Of a stretch of 64,000 nt of DNA, positions 45,436 to 53,527 are shown in pieces; position 1 is the first letter of the stretch; every line of letters begins with the position of its first letter. A program made the position numbers and the translations under genes. Origin of the DNA: Methylophilus sp. 5 (GTDB taxonomy: Bacteria > Pseudomonadota > Gammaproteobacteria > Burkholderiales > Methylophilaceae); contig NZ_KI911560.1 of the NCBI RefSeq assembly GCF_000515275.1, positions 558,001 to 622,000 on the forward strand, in the 5' to 3' direction. Under the pieces are notes generated by a model, which was given only the letters and a program-made list of their open reading frames with translations, made no database searches and had not been told where the DNA came from.

Positions 45436-46496
45436 GACAGTGTGCCGCCTTGTCTGGCGTCAGAAATACGGGTATCCAGCGCATTACGCAAGGCCTCGCC
45501 GGTAAAAGTCAGTAGTAGCAATGTGAGCACTAACACACTAAAAGAAGAGAGCGCGATCCACCAGGCGTCGAGATTTTCTTTGCCTTGCAGCAGCAACTGC
45601 CCCAGGCTGGGTGCAGGTGCAGTCACGCCTAAGCCGAGAAAGTCGAGACTGGCCAACGCCATAATGGCCGCACTCATGCGAAATGGTAAAAAGGTAATCA
45701 CCGGCGTCAGGCTGTTAGGCAAAATATGGCGCCAGATAATTTGCGTATTGGATAAACCCAGCGCCCTGGCAGATTTCACATACTCCAACTGCCGATTGCG
45801 TAAAAACTCTGCACGCACATAGTCTGACAGGTTGATCCAGCCAAACAGAGACAACAGGCCAAACAGCAGCAACAGGCTGTGATCAAAAATCGAGGCAAAA
45901 ATAATCAGCAGATACAGTTCTGGCATGGAGCCCCAGATATCAATCAGCCGCTGCATCACCAAATCGGTCTTGCCCGCAAAATACCCCTGCACCGCCCCGA
46001 AAAAGATGCCTAATATCACACCAACCGCGGTTAAGCCGAGGGCAAACGTCACCGACACTCGAAAACCATAAAGCAGCCTGGCCAAAATGTCATACCCTGC
46101 GATGTCAGTGCCCAGCAAATTTTCATCATCTGGTTTGCCCGGATAATGTTCGGCTTTGGAAAAATAGTTGAGCGTGTCGTAGTAATAAGGGTTGAGCGGA
46201 TAAATGGCAAAATTATCCGCTTTGCTCAGTTGCGCTTTAATAAACGGGTCATGGTAATCGGCCTGGATAGGCAAGTTGCCGCCGAAGACTGACTCCGGGT
46301 AATCTTTAAGCAACGGAAAATACCATTGCTGTGCGTAACGCACCACCAGCGGCCGGTCGTTTGAAATCACCTCACCCGCCAGGCTCAGCACATAGAGCAC
46401 CACAAACACAATCAGGCTCCAGTAGCCCAGGCGGTTGCGCTTGAAGCGCTGCCAGTTACGGCGGGCAGGCGAGAGATGGGGAATAACTTGACTCAT
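45432..46496 (-). CDS. yejE: ABC permease (YejE-like)
   Basis: 354 residues. A first membrane helix (about 22-45), a long periplasmic loop typical of YejE with NLPIQADYHDPFI (about 80-140), and the permease core with LGLSNTQIIWRHILPNSLTPVI (the EAA-type loop contacting the ATPase). The ATG at 46496 has a GGAG 6 bases upstream; a longer frame to 46529 overlaps yejB. The downstream ATPase gene overlaps by 4 bp. Confidence 0.9.
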   Translation of the reverse strand: MSQVIPHLSPARRNWQRFKRNRLGYWSLIVFVVLYVLSLAGEVISNDRPLVVRYAQQWYFPLLKDYPESVFGGNLPIQADYHDPFIKAQLSKADNFAIYPLNPYYYDTLNYFSKAEHYPGKPDDENLLGTDIAGYDILARLLYGFRVSVTFALGLTAVGVILGIFFGAVQGYFAGKTDLVMQRLIDIWGSMPELYLLIIFASIFDHSLLLLFGLLSLFGWINLSDYVRAEFLRNRQLEYVKSARALGLSNTQIIWRHILPNSLTPVITFLPFRMSAAIMALASLDFLGLGVTAPAPSLGQLLLQGKENLDAWWIALSSFSVLVLTLLLLTFTGEALRNALDTRISDARQGGTLS

Positions 46497-46509
46497 GATG
46501 ACTCCGGCC

Positions 46510-47571
46510 TTACCAGTCTTGACCATCAAACTTGATGCGGGGGTCTACCAGCACATAGGCAAAATCGCCCAGCAACTTGATAAACAACCCAACCAAGGTA
46601 AACAAATACAGCGCACCCAACACCACCGGGTAATCACGGCTATTAATAGATTCGTACGACAGCAGGCCCAGACCATCTAGTGAAAACAGGGTCTCAATCA
46701 ATAGGCTGCCGGTAAAAAAGGCCATGATAAAAGTCGCCGGAAAACCGGTAATCAAGGGCAATAACGCATTACGGAATACGTGCTTCCACAGCACTTGTCG
46801 CTCGGATAAGCCTTTGGCGCGTGCCGTGAGCACATATTGGCGACGGATTTCTTCAAGAAAGGTATTTTTGGTCAGCAAGGTTTTAAATGCAAACGTGCTC
46901 ACCACAGAGGCGGTCACCGGCAGCGTGATATGCCACAAGTAATCAGTCACCTTGGCAAACGGGCTTAGCTCCGCCCAATTGTCAGCACTGAGTCCGCGCA
47001 ATGGGAACACATCCCAAAATGAACCGCCGCCAAATAACACAATCAGCAATACGCCCAACACAAAGCCAGGAATCGCATAACCGAACAGCACCAGAAAACT
47101 GGTCACAAAGTCAAAACTGCTGCCTGCGCGCACTGCTTTGGCTACCCCCAGCGGCACGGCGATCAAATAAGTTAAGGTAAATGTCCAGATACCTAACGCC
47201 ACCGATACGCCCAATTTATCTTTAATCAGTGACCAGACGCTCTGGTTACGAAAATAACTGTCACCCAGATCAAACTTCGCATAGTTACCCAGCATTTGCC
47301 AGTAACGCTCCAGCACCGGCTTATCAAAACCATACAGTGCCGTGAGCTGCTCAACTTGCTGTGTATCTATGCCTTGCCTGCCGCTGTAACTCCAGCCACC
47401 AGTACTCGCAGAGCCATCGGCACCCGAGCGCGCATCCTGCGCATCCATTTGGGCAATCGCACTATCGACCGGACCACCGGGCACAAATTGGGTCACTAGA
47501 AAAGTGAGTGTCATCACCCCAATCAAGGTGGGGATCATCATCAGCAAGCGTTTTAACAGGTAATGCCACAT
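46510..47571 (-). CDS. yejB: ABC permease (YejB-like)
   Basis: 353 residues. LLKRLLMMIPTLIGVMTLTFLVTQFVPGGPVD is the first helix and conserved start of DppB/YejB permeases. A periplasmic loop (about 40-95) precedes five more helices; the EAA loop is RAKGLSERQVLWKHVFRNALLP. It is the first gene of a six-gene unit: yejB, yejE, yejF, yejA, nitroreductase, RibD-like. A sigma-54-type promoter lies 50 bp upstream. Confidence 0.9.
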   Translation of the reverse strand: MWHYLLKRLLMMIPTLIGVMTLTFLVTQFVPGGPVDSAIAQMDAQDARSGADGSASTGGWSYSGRQGIDTQQVEQLTALYGFDKPVLERYWQMLGNYAKFDLGDSYFRNQSVWSLIKDKLGVSVALGIWTFTLTYLIAVPLGVAKAVRAGSSFDFVTSFLVLFGYAIPGFVLGVLLIVLFGGGSFWDVFPLRGLSADNWAELSPFAKVTDYLWHITLPVTASVVSTFAFKTLLTKNTFLEEIRRQYVLTARAKGLSERQVLWKHVFRNALLPLITGFPATFIMAFFTGSLLIETLFSLDGLGLLSYESINSRDYPVVLGALYLFTLVGLFIKLLGDFAYVLVDPRIKFDGQDW

Positions 47572-47620
47572 ATTATTTTAAGCGTTCAAAATGGATGATT
47601 GCATCGTATTGGTGTTGTAT

Positions 47621-47636
47621 TGCAGTTTCCGTACCA
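47621..47636 (-). promoter_or_regulatory. sigma-54-type promoter of the Yej-like operon
   Basis: On the minus strand, TGGTACGGAAACTGCA: GG-N10-GC spacing is exact, with one change in TGGCACG and one in TTGCA. It faces yejB. A TGTTGC half site is at 47765-47770. Confidence 0.6.
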
Positions 47637-47787
47637 ACTATTATGGCGGCCAAAAAAACACACTTAGTCATTTAAAATCAAAAAGTTAAAAACAACCCAT
47701 TTAAAAATACTGACGCAGTGCAGCCAAGCATGTGATGCGCTGCCAACAGCTAAGCGCGGGCAGCTGTTGCAGCAAACACATTGAACA

Positions 47788-48324
47788 TTAAGAGGTAAAC
47801 CAGATGCGACGGATCAAACCATCTTTTTGCACAAACTGATGCCAGGCAATCGCAGCCAGGTGCAGACTAAGCAACCCGGCTAACACATAGGCAGTGACGC
47901 CATGCCACCCCATGATCTGGTGCGCCAAGTCTTTATCCACCGCAAACAGTGGTTCCCAGTGAAACACAAACAAATTAAAGCCGTGATTGAATGCGCTCGC
48001 CAATAACCCCGCTGCTGGCACCACCAAAATCAGCGCATAAATAAAAACATGCGCGTAATGCGCCAACTGCACTTGCCAGCGGCTGCCCGGCACATGGTCC
48101 GGCACCGCATGACTCAGCCGCCAGTAAACTCTGAACAACACCAGCGCAAACACGATTAACCCGAATGATTTGTGAGCGTTGTAGATCGGTTTACGCAACG
48201 GTGTTTTCGGCAAGTCTGGCATCAAAAAGCCAACCACCAACAGGCTGATAATCAATAGTGCTAACAGCCAGTGCAGCACAATCGCGGTGTTGTTATAACG
48301 CCTGGGAATCAAGGTTTTCATCAC
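47788..48324 (-). CDS. cytochrome b561-family protein
   Basis: 178 residues with four membrane helices. RRYNNTAIVLHWLLALLI (about 8-25) holds the first haem-ligand histidine; others are in YNAHKSFGLIVF (about 50), LAHYAHVFIYA (about 99) and QIMGWHGVTAYVLAGLLSLH (about 140-157). This is the diheme b561 type that moves electrons between quinol and a periplasmic acceptor. It starts 5 bp after the SnaA/DszA-like gene, so it probably shares its transcript; its job in a sulfur pathway is unclear. Confidence 0.88.
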   Translation of the reverse strand: MMKTLIPRRYNNTAIVLHWLLALLIISLLVVGFLMPDLPKTPLRKPIYNAHKSFGLIVFALVLFRVYWRLSHAVPDHVPGSRWQVQLAHYAHVFIYALILVVPAAGLLASAFNHGFNLFVFHWEPLFAVDKDLAHQIMGWHGVTAYVLAGLLSLHLAAIAWHQFVQKDGLIRRIWFTS

Positions 48325-48329
48325 ACGCC

Positions 48330-49658
48330 TTATTTTGTTTGCGGGTTCACCGGGCGGTTTAAACCCAAGTTTTCACGATATGTTTTGCCTTCGTACTCTT
48401 TGCGAAAAATACCGCGGCGTTGCAACTCTGGTACCACCAGGCGCGTAAAGTCTTCCAGGCCTTTAATCGAGTAAGGCGGCACAACATTAAAGCCATCGGC
48501 CCCTTTTTCGACAAACCATTGCTCTATGGTGTCAGCCACAGTTTTCACCGAGCCGATGGCTTGCAAATGACCGCGCGCCACACGAAACTTAAGCACTAAC
48601 TGTCGAATAGTCAGGTTCTCACGCCGCGCCAATTCAAGCTGCTGCAAAAAACGGCCACGGCCATTTTCACCCGGGTCATACGGCAAGTCTGGCAATGGAC
48701 CATCGAGTGGATATTTTGATAAATCCTGGCCACCGAATTCGAGGTCGGAGAAATCAACCAATGCCTGCAACTCGCCATATTTGTCTTGTGCTTCCTGGTC
48801 AGTGTCGGCCACCACCACATTCAACCCAGGCGTGATTTTGAGCTGGTCTTCAGCGCGGCCATATTTTGCCATGCGTGATTTCACATCGGCATAATAGGCT
48901 TTAGCCACCTCTAGTGAAGTCGCAGAGCTATAGGTCATCTCGGCTTCACGCGCGGCAAATTCGCGGCCGGTGTCAGAGTTCCCTGCTTGCACAAACACCG
49001 GGTAGCCTTGAATCGGCCGTGGAAAATCCAGCAAGCCTTCTGACTTAAAGTACTGGCCGTTAAAATTGACCGGATGGCCGGAGGCCGGATCATAAAACTG
49101 ACCGCTCTGGCGGTTGGGGTGATCAAACGCATCGTCATCCCAGCTATCCCACAAGGCTTTGGTTAGTTGGATAAACTCACTGGCGCGCTCATAACGCTCT
49201 TCATGCGTAATGGGTGCTGCTATGCCAAAGTTTTTAGCCGTGACGGGGTTGAGTGATGACACCACGTTCCAGCCCGCGCGTCCACCGCTCAGGTGATCAA
49301 GTGAAGTGAACTGGCGGGCGACATTGTAGGGGTCAGAAAAGTTAGTATTCACTGTCGCGACCAAACCGATATTTTTGGTGTGCGCCGCAATCGCTGACAA
49401 CAAAGTAAATGGCTCAAAGTGAAAGTTATTTGGGGTTTTGGTGGCCTGCTGGTCTATCACCCCCGAGCGCCCGATAAAGTCAGCCACAAAAAAAGTATCA
49501 AACTTGGCGGCCTCAGCAATCTGGGCAGCGCGTATCCACCACTGTAAATCCGGGCGACCATTTTCAGTCCAGGTCGGATGCAACCATCCGGCCGGGTGGT
49601 GCCCATAACGCAGTAAAAATACATTTAAAATCAGTTGTCTGTTTTTGTGTTGACTCAC
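48330..49658 (-). CDS. NtaA/SnaA/DszA-family FMN-dependent monooxygenase
   Basis: 442 residues. LILNVFLLRYGHHPAGWLHP at the N-terminus, FDTFFVADFIG, NFHFEPFTLLSAIAAHTKNIGLVATV, SLDHLSGGRAGWNVVSS, YERASEFIQLTKALWDSWDDDA and PVFVQAGNSDTGREFAA are the successive motifs of the group that includes nitrilotriacetate monooxygenase and dibenzothiophene-sulfone monooxygenase. It needs FMNH2 from a partner reductase. With a DszB-like gene in the same regulon, a sulfone-to-sulfinate step is the favoured reading; C-N substrates are the alternative. A hairpin in the 66-bp gap upstream may reduce read-through from the aldolase-like gene. Confidence 0.88.
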   Translation of the reverse strand: MSQHKNRQLILNVFLLRYGHHPAGWLHPTWTENGRPDLQWWIRAAQIAEAAKFDTFFVADFIGRSGVIDQQATKTPNNFHFEPFTLLSAIAAHTKNIGLVATVNTNFSDPYNVARQFTSLDHLSGGRAGWNVVSSLNPVTAKNFGIAAPITHEERYERASEFIQLTKALWDSWDDDAFDHPNRQSGQFYDPASGHPVNFNGQYFKSEGLLDFPRPIQGYPVFVQAGNSDTGREFAAREAEMTYSSATSLEVAKAYYADVKSRMAKYGRAEDQLKITPGLNVVVADTDQEAQDKYGELQALVDFSDLEFGGQDLSKYPLDGPLPDLPYDPGENGRGRFLQQLELARRENLTIRQLVLKFRVARGHLQAIGSVKTVADTIEQWFVEKGADGFNVVPPYSIKGLEDFTRLVVPELQRRGIFRKEYEGKTYRENLGLNRPVNPQTK

Positions 49659-49675
49659 GATTGTGCACTCTCAAT

Positions 49676-49709
49676 AAAAAGTCGGGCACAAGCTGACCTT
49701 GCCCCGACT
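49676..49709 (-). terminator. stem-loop with T run between two operon genes
   Basis: Arms AGTCGGGCA-type 49680-49688 and 49700-49709 with one bulged base; on the minus strand TTTTTATT follows. It would terminate part of the transcript after the aldolase-like gene and lower expression of the monooxygenase. Confidence 0.6.
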
Positions 49710-49724
49710 CACAGATGAATAAAG

Positions 49725-50429
49725 TTACGCCGCTTTTTGCTTAAGCAGGTCGGCAATAAATCGACCTGAGTACTGTCTGGCTTTTTCTACCAGGCCGGTG
49801 CGTTTCCATTGCACATCGAGTGCACCTGGCGTGTATTCTTTGGCACCACCGACTTGCTCAGCCAATGATTGGAAGCGTGCGGCTTCTTCTATCAGCAACA
49901 CCAATTGCGAGGTGCCGATAATGCCTTTACCCCAAATATTGGCGCCGCCGTTAGACTCCAGCAAAGCTGGCGGTGGTGCCAACTCAGGATGGTTATCCAG
50001 ACGCTCTGAAATAATCGACAATACGCTACGGGTACGGTCCAAATGGTTAGGAATTTCACGTGCCAGTAAGTAACGCTGGGCAGCCACATACAAAATCGGG
50101 AAGTTGATTTGCGCCAGTGACCACGCGGCCAGATAAGGCGTATGCGCGTGAATCACGGTGTCTGCATCAATACGGGATTCGTGCAGGATGTGATCTTTCT
50201 TTTCAGAGAACGTATCAACACTCACCACCGGGTCACGTGAACGCTCCCATGGCCATGGAAAACGGATATTCAGCAACTTATCCTGGCCCGGAATTTTGTG
50301 TGTGATGTGGTAAGTCCAGGTGGCCGACAAAGTGCCGGTTTCTTTCAGAAAGCCAAAGGAATGCAAGGCATCCGCTTTGGCCTGCTCTACGTATTTGATC
50401 AAATCTGCGTCAGTGACGATATCGCTCAT
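49725..50429 (-). CDS. class II aldolase/adducin-like protein with an altered metal site
   Basis: 234 residues. The N-terminal half is divergent; VIHAHTPYLAAWSLA (about 117-131) is the metal-binding HxH segment of class II aldolases. The third ligand region, normally around LRGHG, here reads LLESNGGANIWGKG, so the usual histidine appears to be lost. It may be a decarboxylase-like or non-aldolase member. The ATG at 50429 has a GGAGAC Shine-Dalgarno and lies 41 bp after the sigma-54-type promoter; a longer frame to 50507 would start upstream of that promoter. Confidence 0.72.
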   Translation of the reverse strand: MSDIVTDADLIKYVEQAKADALHSFGFLKETGTLSATWTYHITHKIPGQDKLLNIRFPWPWERSRDPVVSVDTFSEKKDHILHESRIDADTVIHAHTPYLAAWSLAQINFPILYVAAQRYLLAREIPNHLDRTRSVLSIISERLDNHPELAPPPALLESNGGANIWGKGIIGTSQLVLLIEEAARFQSLAEQVGGAKEYTPGALDVQWKRTGLVEKARQYSGRFIADLLKQKAA

Positions 50430-50469
50430 GGTTAAGTCTCCGATTAATGGGTTGTGCAGCTTGCATCGC

Positions 50470-50485
50470 TGCAAACAACATGCCA
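50470..50485 (-). promoter_or_regulatory. sigma-54-type promoter of the aldolase-monooxygenase-b561 operon
   Basis: On the minus strand, TGGCATGTTGTTTGCA: only one base differs from TGGCACG-N4-TTGCA. It is the best match of the six in the window. Confidence 0.75.
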
Positions 50486-50599
50486 ACGCAGCGCGCACGT
50501 CGGGCACTCATATCGTATGTATTTGATTTTTATACTATATGACGGGCCTACAAACTGCCCGGGCAAAGTCTGCGAGCAGTCTCGCGATCAACATCCAGC

Positions 50600-50645
50600 T
50601 GTTTACATTGCAACAGGCCATGCCCGCGTTGTTGCTGACGCAACA
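50600..50645. promoter_or_regulatory. two enhancer-like palindromes
   Basis: TGTTTACATTGCAACA (50600-50615) and TGTTGCTGACGCAACA (50630-50645), the second a perfect TGTTGC-N4-GCAACA palindrome. They lie about 115-160 bp upstream of the leftward sigma-54 promoter, a normal distance for an enhancer-binding protein. Confidence 0.7.
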
Positions 50646-50801
50646 ACTATTCGGACTGCATCACAAGCGCTTTGATCGCAGCCAATAGCAAACGCGCAGC
50701 ACATTTTGTTAATTAGCAAATCGCTGCTTTTATCAGCAGGGTTAGTATCAACTGGCCATCACAACTGCATCATCAAAAAGACCGCTTACATTGTCTAAAA
50801 G

Positions 50802-50860
50802 TGTTTTGTCAGCAACATTAGCCACCCCAATTGCTGGCGTGGAATGTTGCTGACAAAACA
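50802..50860. promoter_or_regulatory. 18-bp inverted repeat holding two enhancer-like sites
   Basis: The arms 50802-50819 and 50843-50860 are perfect reverse complements with a 23-bp spacer. Each arm contains one degenerate TGTTGC-N4-GCAACA site (50802-50817, 50845-50860). They lie 80-130 bp upstream of the rightward sigma-54 promoter. Confidence 0.7.
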
Positions 50861-50937
50861 ATTCACAGCTTCAAACAAACACACCAAAAAAATTATTTCT
50901 TATTTAAAATCATTTAGTTACAATAAATTTAATTGGC

Positions 50938-50953
50938 TGGCATGATTCCTGCG
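50938..50953 (+). promoter_or_regulatory. sigma-54-type promoter of the TonB-receptor gene
   Basis: TGGCATGATTCCTGCG: GG-N10-GC exact. It shares the run CTGGCATGNTTCCTGC with the promoter at 57315. Confidence 0.7.
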
Positions 50954-51005
50954 CTTGAGACAGCAACACTTCGTTAAGTGCTTTATCTCAACCCAAGGGA
51001 ACATT

Positions 51006-53444
51006 ATGAAAAGAATTAGAGACACGATCGGCGCGCAACAGCCGAGCAATTTATGGAAACAACGCACCGTCAAAGCGGCCGTGTTGAGCGCGTTTGCCGG
51101 TTCATTGGCGCTGAACCCAGCCTGGGCGGCCGAAGCAGAAAAAGTCGTTGAAAGCCAGGAAGCACAAACATCAGAAACCGCCGAAAATAATGACGGCAGC
51201 AAAAAAACTGAAGAAACACAGGCACAAGAATCCGCACTGGGCAGCGTGACCGTCACCGCCAACAGACGTAAGGAAAACGCGCAAAAGATTGCTACCCCGA
51301 TCACTGTGCTCAAAGGCAAAGACCTGCTTGACCAAGGCGTAGGCCGCTCGGCACAAGAAATTTTTAACTATGTGCCAAACGCTACTGCGGTAGGTCAGCA
51401 GCATGGTCGCCCTCGCTGGTGGATTCGTGGCATTGGTGCAGGCCAGCAACAGCTTGACCTGGCCAGCCCGATTGGCTTTTACCAGGATGAAGTGTATATC
51501 AGCAACGCCTCTGCAACGGGTTTCCCGCTGTTTGACCTGGAGCGCGTAGAGGTACTGCGCGGCCCGCAAGGCACCAAGTACGGTAAAAACACGACAGGTG
51601 GTGCAGTCAATATCATCTCGCAAAAGCCTTCATTGAAAGAAGGCAAAAATGATGACTACATCAAGGCTGATTACGGCACGTTTAACGACAAGGTGCTGCA
51701 AGGTGGCTTTAATGTGCCCCTGATTGAAGACCGTTTAGGCGCACGTATTTCGGTCTACCAGGAAGATATTGATGGCCGCTTTAATAATATTTTTAACGGC
51801 ACCAAAGATGGTGGCTTGCAAGACGGTGCGATTCGCGGCCAATTATTGGGCAAGATTTCTGACGATGCCGAAGCCTTGTTGAATGTGCATTACCGCAAAT
51901 ACAAAACGGATGGCACCATCCTCAACACCAACAGTTATGCCGCGAATGGCGTATTACGTGGTGGCTATGCACCGAGTACCGGTTATAACGATGTCAGCAC
52001 CAATGCAGACAACTGGAGCAACACCTCGCAAACCGGTGCCAACCTCAACTTCAAATGGAATGTGGGCAAGTTGGCACTCACCTCCATTACCGGGTTCGAG
52101 GGCTATAAAAATGAATCCTTAAGCGATAATGACAACACACCGCTTGAGCTTTCCCGCCAGCATGTAGACAGTGAAACACGCCAGGTATCGCAAGAATTCC
52201 GCATCACCTCACCACGCGAAGACCAATGGAACTGGCTGGCTGGCGTACATCTGTTTAGAGAAAATATTGATAGCGCGACACAAACCGGCAAACTGCCAGC
52301 CGCCCAGGTCGCAAACGCCAGTACGGCAGGTTCAGGTGCCAGCGTTACCTACAATGACAGCGTTCTCAAACACGAGACAACTAGCTTTTCATTGTTTGGT
52401 AACACCACATACAACTGGACAGAAGATTTCGCCACGTCTGCGGGCTTAAGCTGGAGTCGCGAGCGTAAAGAGTATGATTTAAATCGTAGAGGCTCCACTG
52501 GTGTTGGTTCATACAGTAGCCTCGGCCGCTGGTGGGAATCATATACAGGTGGATTCGCTCCAGCAGGGACACTCACCTCCGGCACCTTTAGTGTCAGCGA
52601 CTCAGCCACATGGGATCGCTGGAGTTACGACTTTACACCGGAACTCAAGCTGAGCCCGACAGACCGCGTATTCTTTAAGTATGCGCACGGCATCAAGTCC
52701 GGTGGTTTTAACACGGCAGCAACCAACCTGGCGGCGGTGAATCAGGTCAAACCAGAACAATTGGATTCTTACGAGTTGGGCTATAAATCTGAATGGCTGG
52801 CAGGTCGTTTGAACTTCAATGCGACGGCGTTCTACTACGACTATCAAGACGTTCAGGTGAACGTAGTAGGTTTTAACGCATTAGCGGGCTCAACCGTCTC
52901 CTATTTGCAAAACGTGAACCAAGCCAAAACATACGGCTTGGAACTGGAATTACAAGCGTTGCCAACCAATGACTGGTTTATCAATGGCAGCATCGGTCTG
53001 TTGAGCACAAAATATGAAGATGCCGAAATCCTGAATAATGGTGGCAACTTTAACGGCAACCGCCTGGTACGCGCCCCTAACGTCACGGCCAACCTGCTGA
53101 CAAATTACACATTCCATGTTGATAACGGTGCAAAAGTAGTGGTCGGTGGCGATGCACGCTTCCTGTCCAAACAATATTACTTTGTCACACCGCAAGGGGT
53201 TGATTCGAATGGCGTCTACCGCTCTGCACTGGAGCAAGGGGCCTTCACCATTGTGAATGCACGCATCTCATATGTGACACCGGGTAACAAATATACGGTG
53301 ACCGCCTATGCCAACAACCTGTTTGACAAGCACTACCTGCAACACTCTACCCCTTCATACAGTGCGGCACAGGGCGTTTTTGGCGACAACCTCTATCAAG
53401 GTGCGGTGAGAACAGTCGGGGTATCTTTCGCAGCCGCGTTCTAA
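51006..53444 (+). CDS. TonB-dependent outer-membrane receptor
   Basis: 812 residues. Signal peptide region about 1-40 (FAGSLALNPAWAAE), an acidic stretch, then a TonB-box-like GSVTVTANRRK (about 80). The plug runs from about 90 to 210 (PITVLKGKDLLDQG, RWWIRGIG, RVEVLRGPQGTKYGKNTTGG). The C-terminal beta-barrel ends in VRTVGVSFAAAF with terminal Phe. It imports a bulky ligand through the outer membrane using TonB energy. The ATG at 51006 has AAGGGA upstream. The ligand is probably the organosulfur compound used by this locus rather than a siderophore, given the shared promoter type. Confidence 0.92.
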   Translation: MKRIRDTIGAQQPSNLWKQRTVKAAVLSAFAGSLALNPAWAAEAEKVVESQEAQTSETAENNDGSKKTEETQAQESALGSVTVTANRRKENAQKIATPITVLKGKDLLDQGVGRSAQEIFNYVPNATAVGQQHGRPRWWIRGIGAGQQQLDLASPIGFYQDEVYISNASATGFPLFDLERVEVLRGPQGTKYGKNTTGGAVNIISQKPSLKEGKNDDYIKADYGTFNDKVLQGGFNVPLIEDRLGARISVYQEDIDGRFNNIFNGTKDGGLQDGAIRGQLLGKISDDAEALLNVHYRKYKTDGTILNTNSYAANGVLRGGYAPSTGYNDVSTNADNWSNTSQTGANLNFKWNVGKLALTSITGFEGYKNESLSDNDNTPLELSRQHVDSETRQVSQEFRITSPREDQWNWLAGVHLFRENIDSATQTGKLPAAQVANASTAGSGASVTYNDSVLKHETTSFSLFGNTTYNWTEDFATSAGLSWSRERKEYDLNRRGSTGVGSYSSLGRWWESYTGGFAPAGTLTSGTFSVSDSATWDRWSYDFTPELKLSPTDRVFFKYAHGIKSGGFNTAATNLAAVNQVKPEQLDSYELGYKSEWLAGRLNFNATAFYYDYQDVQVNVVGFNALAGSTVSYLQNVNQAKTYGLELELQALPTNDWFINGSIGLLSTKYEDAEILNNGGNFNGNRLVRAPNVTANLLTNYTFHVDNGAKVVVGGDARFLSKQYYFVTPQGVDSNGVYRSALEQGAFTIVNARISYVTPGNKYTVTAYANNLFDKHYLQHSTPSYSAAQGVFGDNLYQGAVRTVGVSFAAAF

Positions 53445-53467
53445 CTATTTGTAGACACCTTTGTCAG

Positions 53468-53500
53468 CGCCAGGGCACCTTGTGTGTTCTGGCGTTTTTT
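53468..53500 (+). terminator. terminator between receptor and exporter genes
   Basis: An outer stem CGCCAG/CTGGCG (53468-53473/53489-53494) extended by a weaker inner stem with G-U pairs, then six T. It follows the receptor stop and would limit read-through into the ABC exporter pair. Confidence 0.75.
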
Positions 53501-53527
53501 GATTGACTCACCACAAAGGAGGACTGC

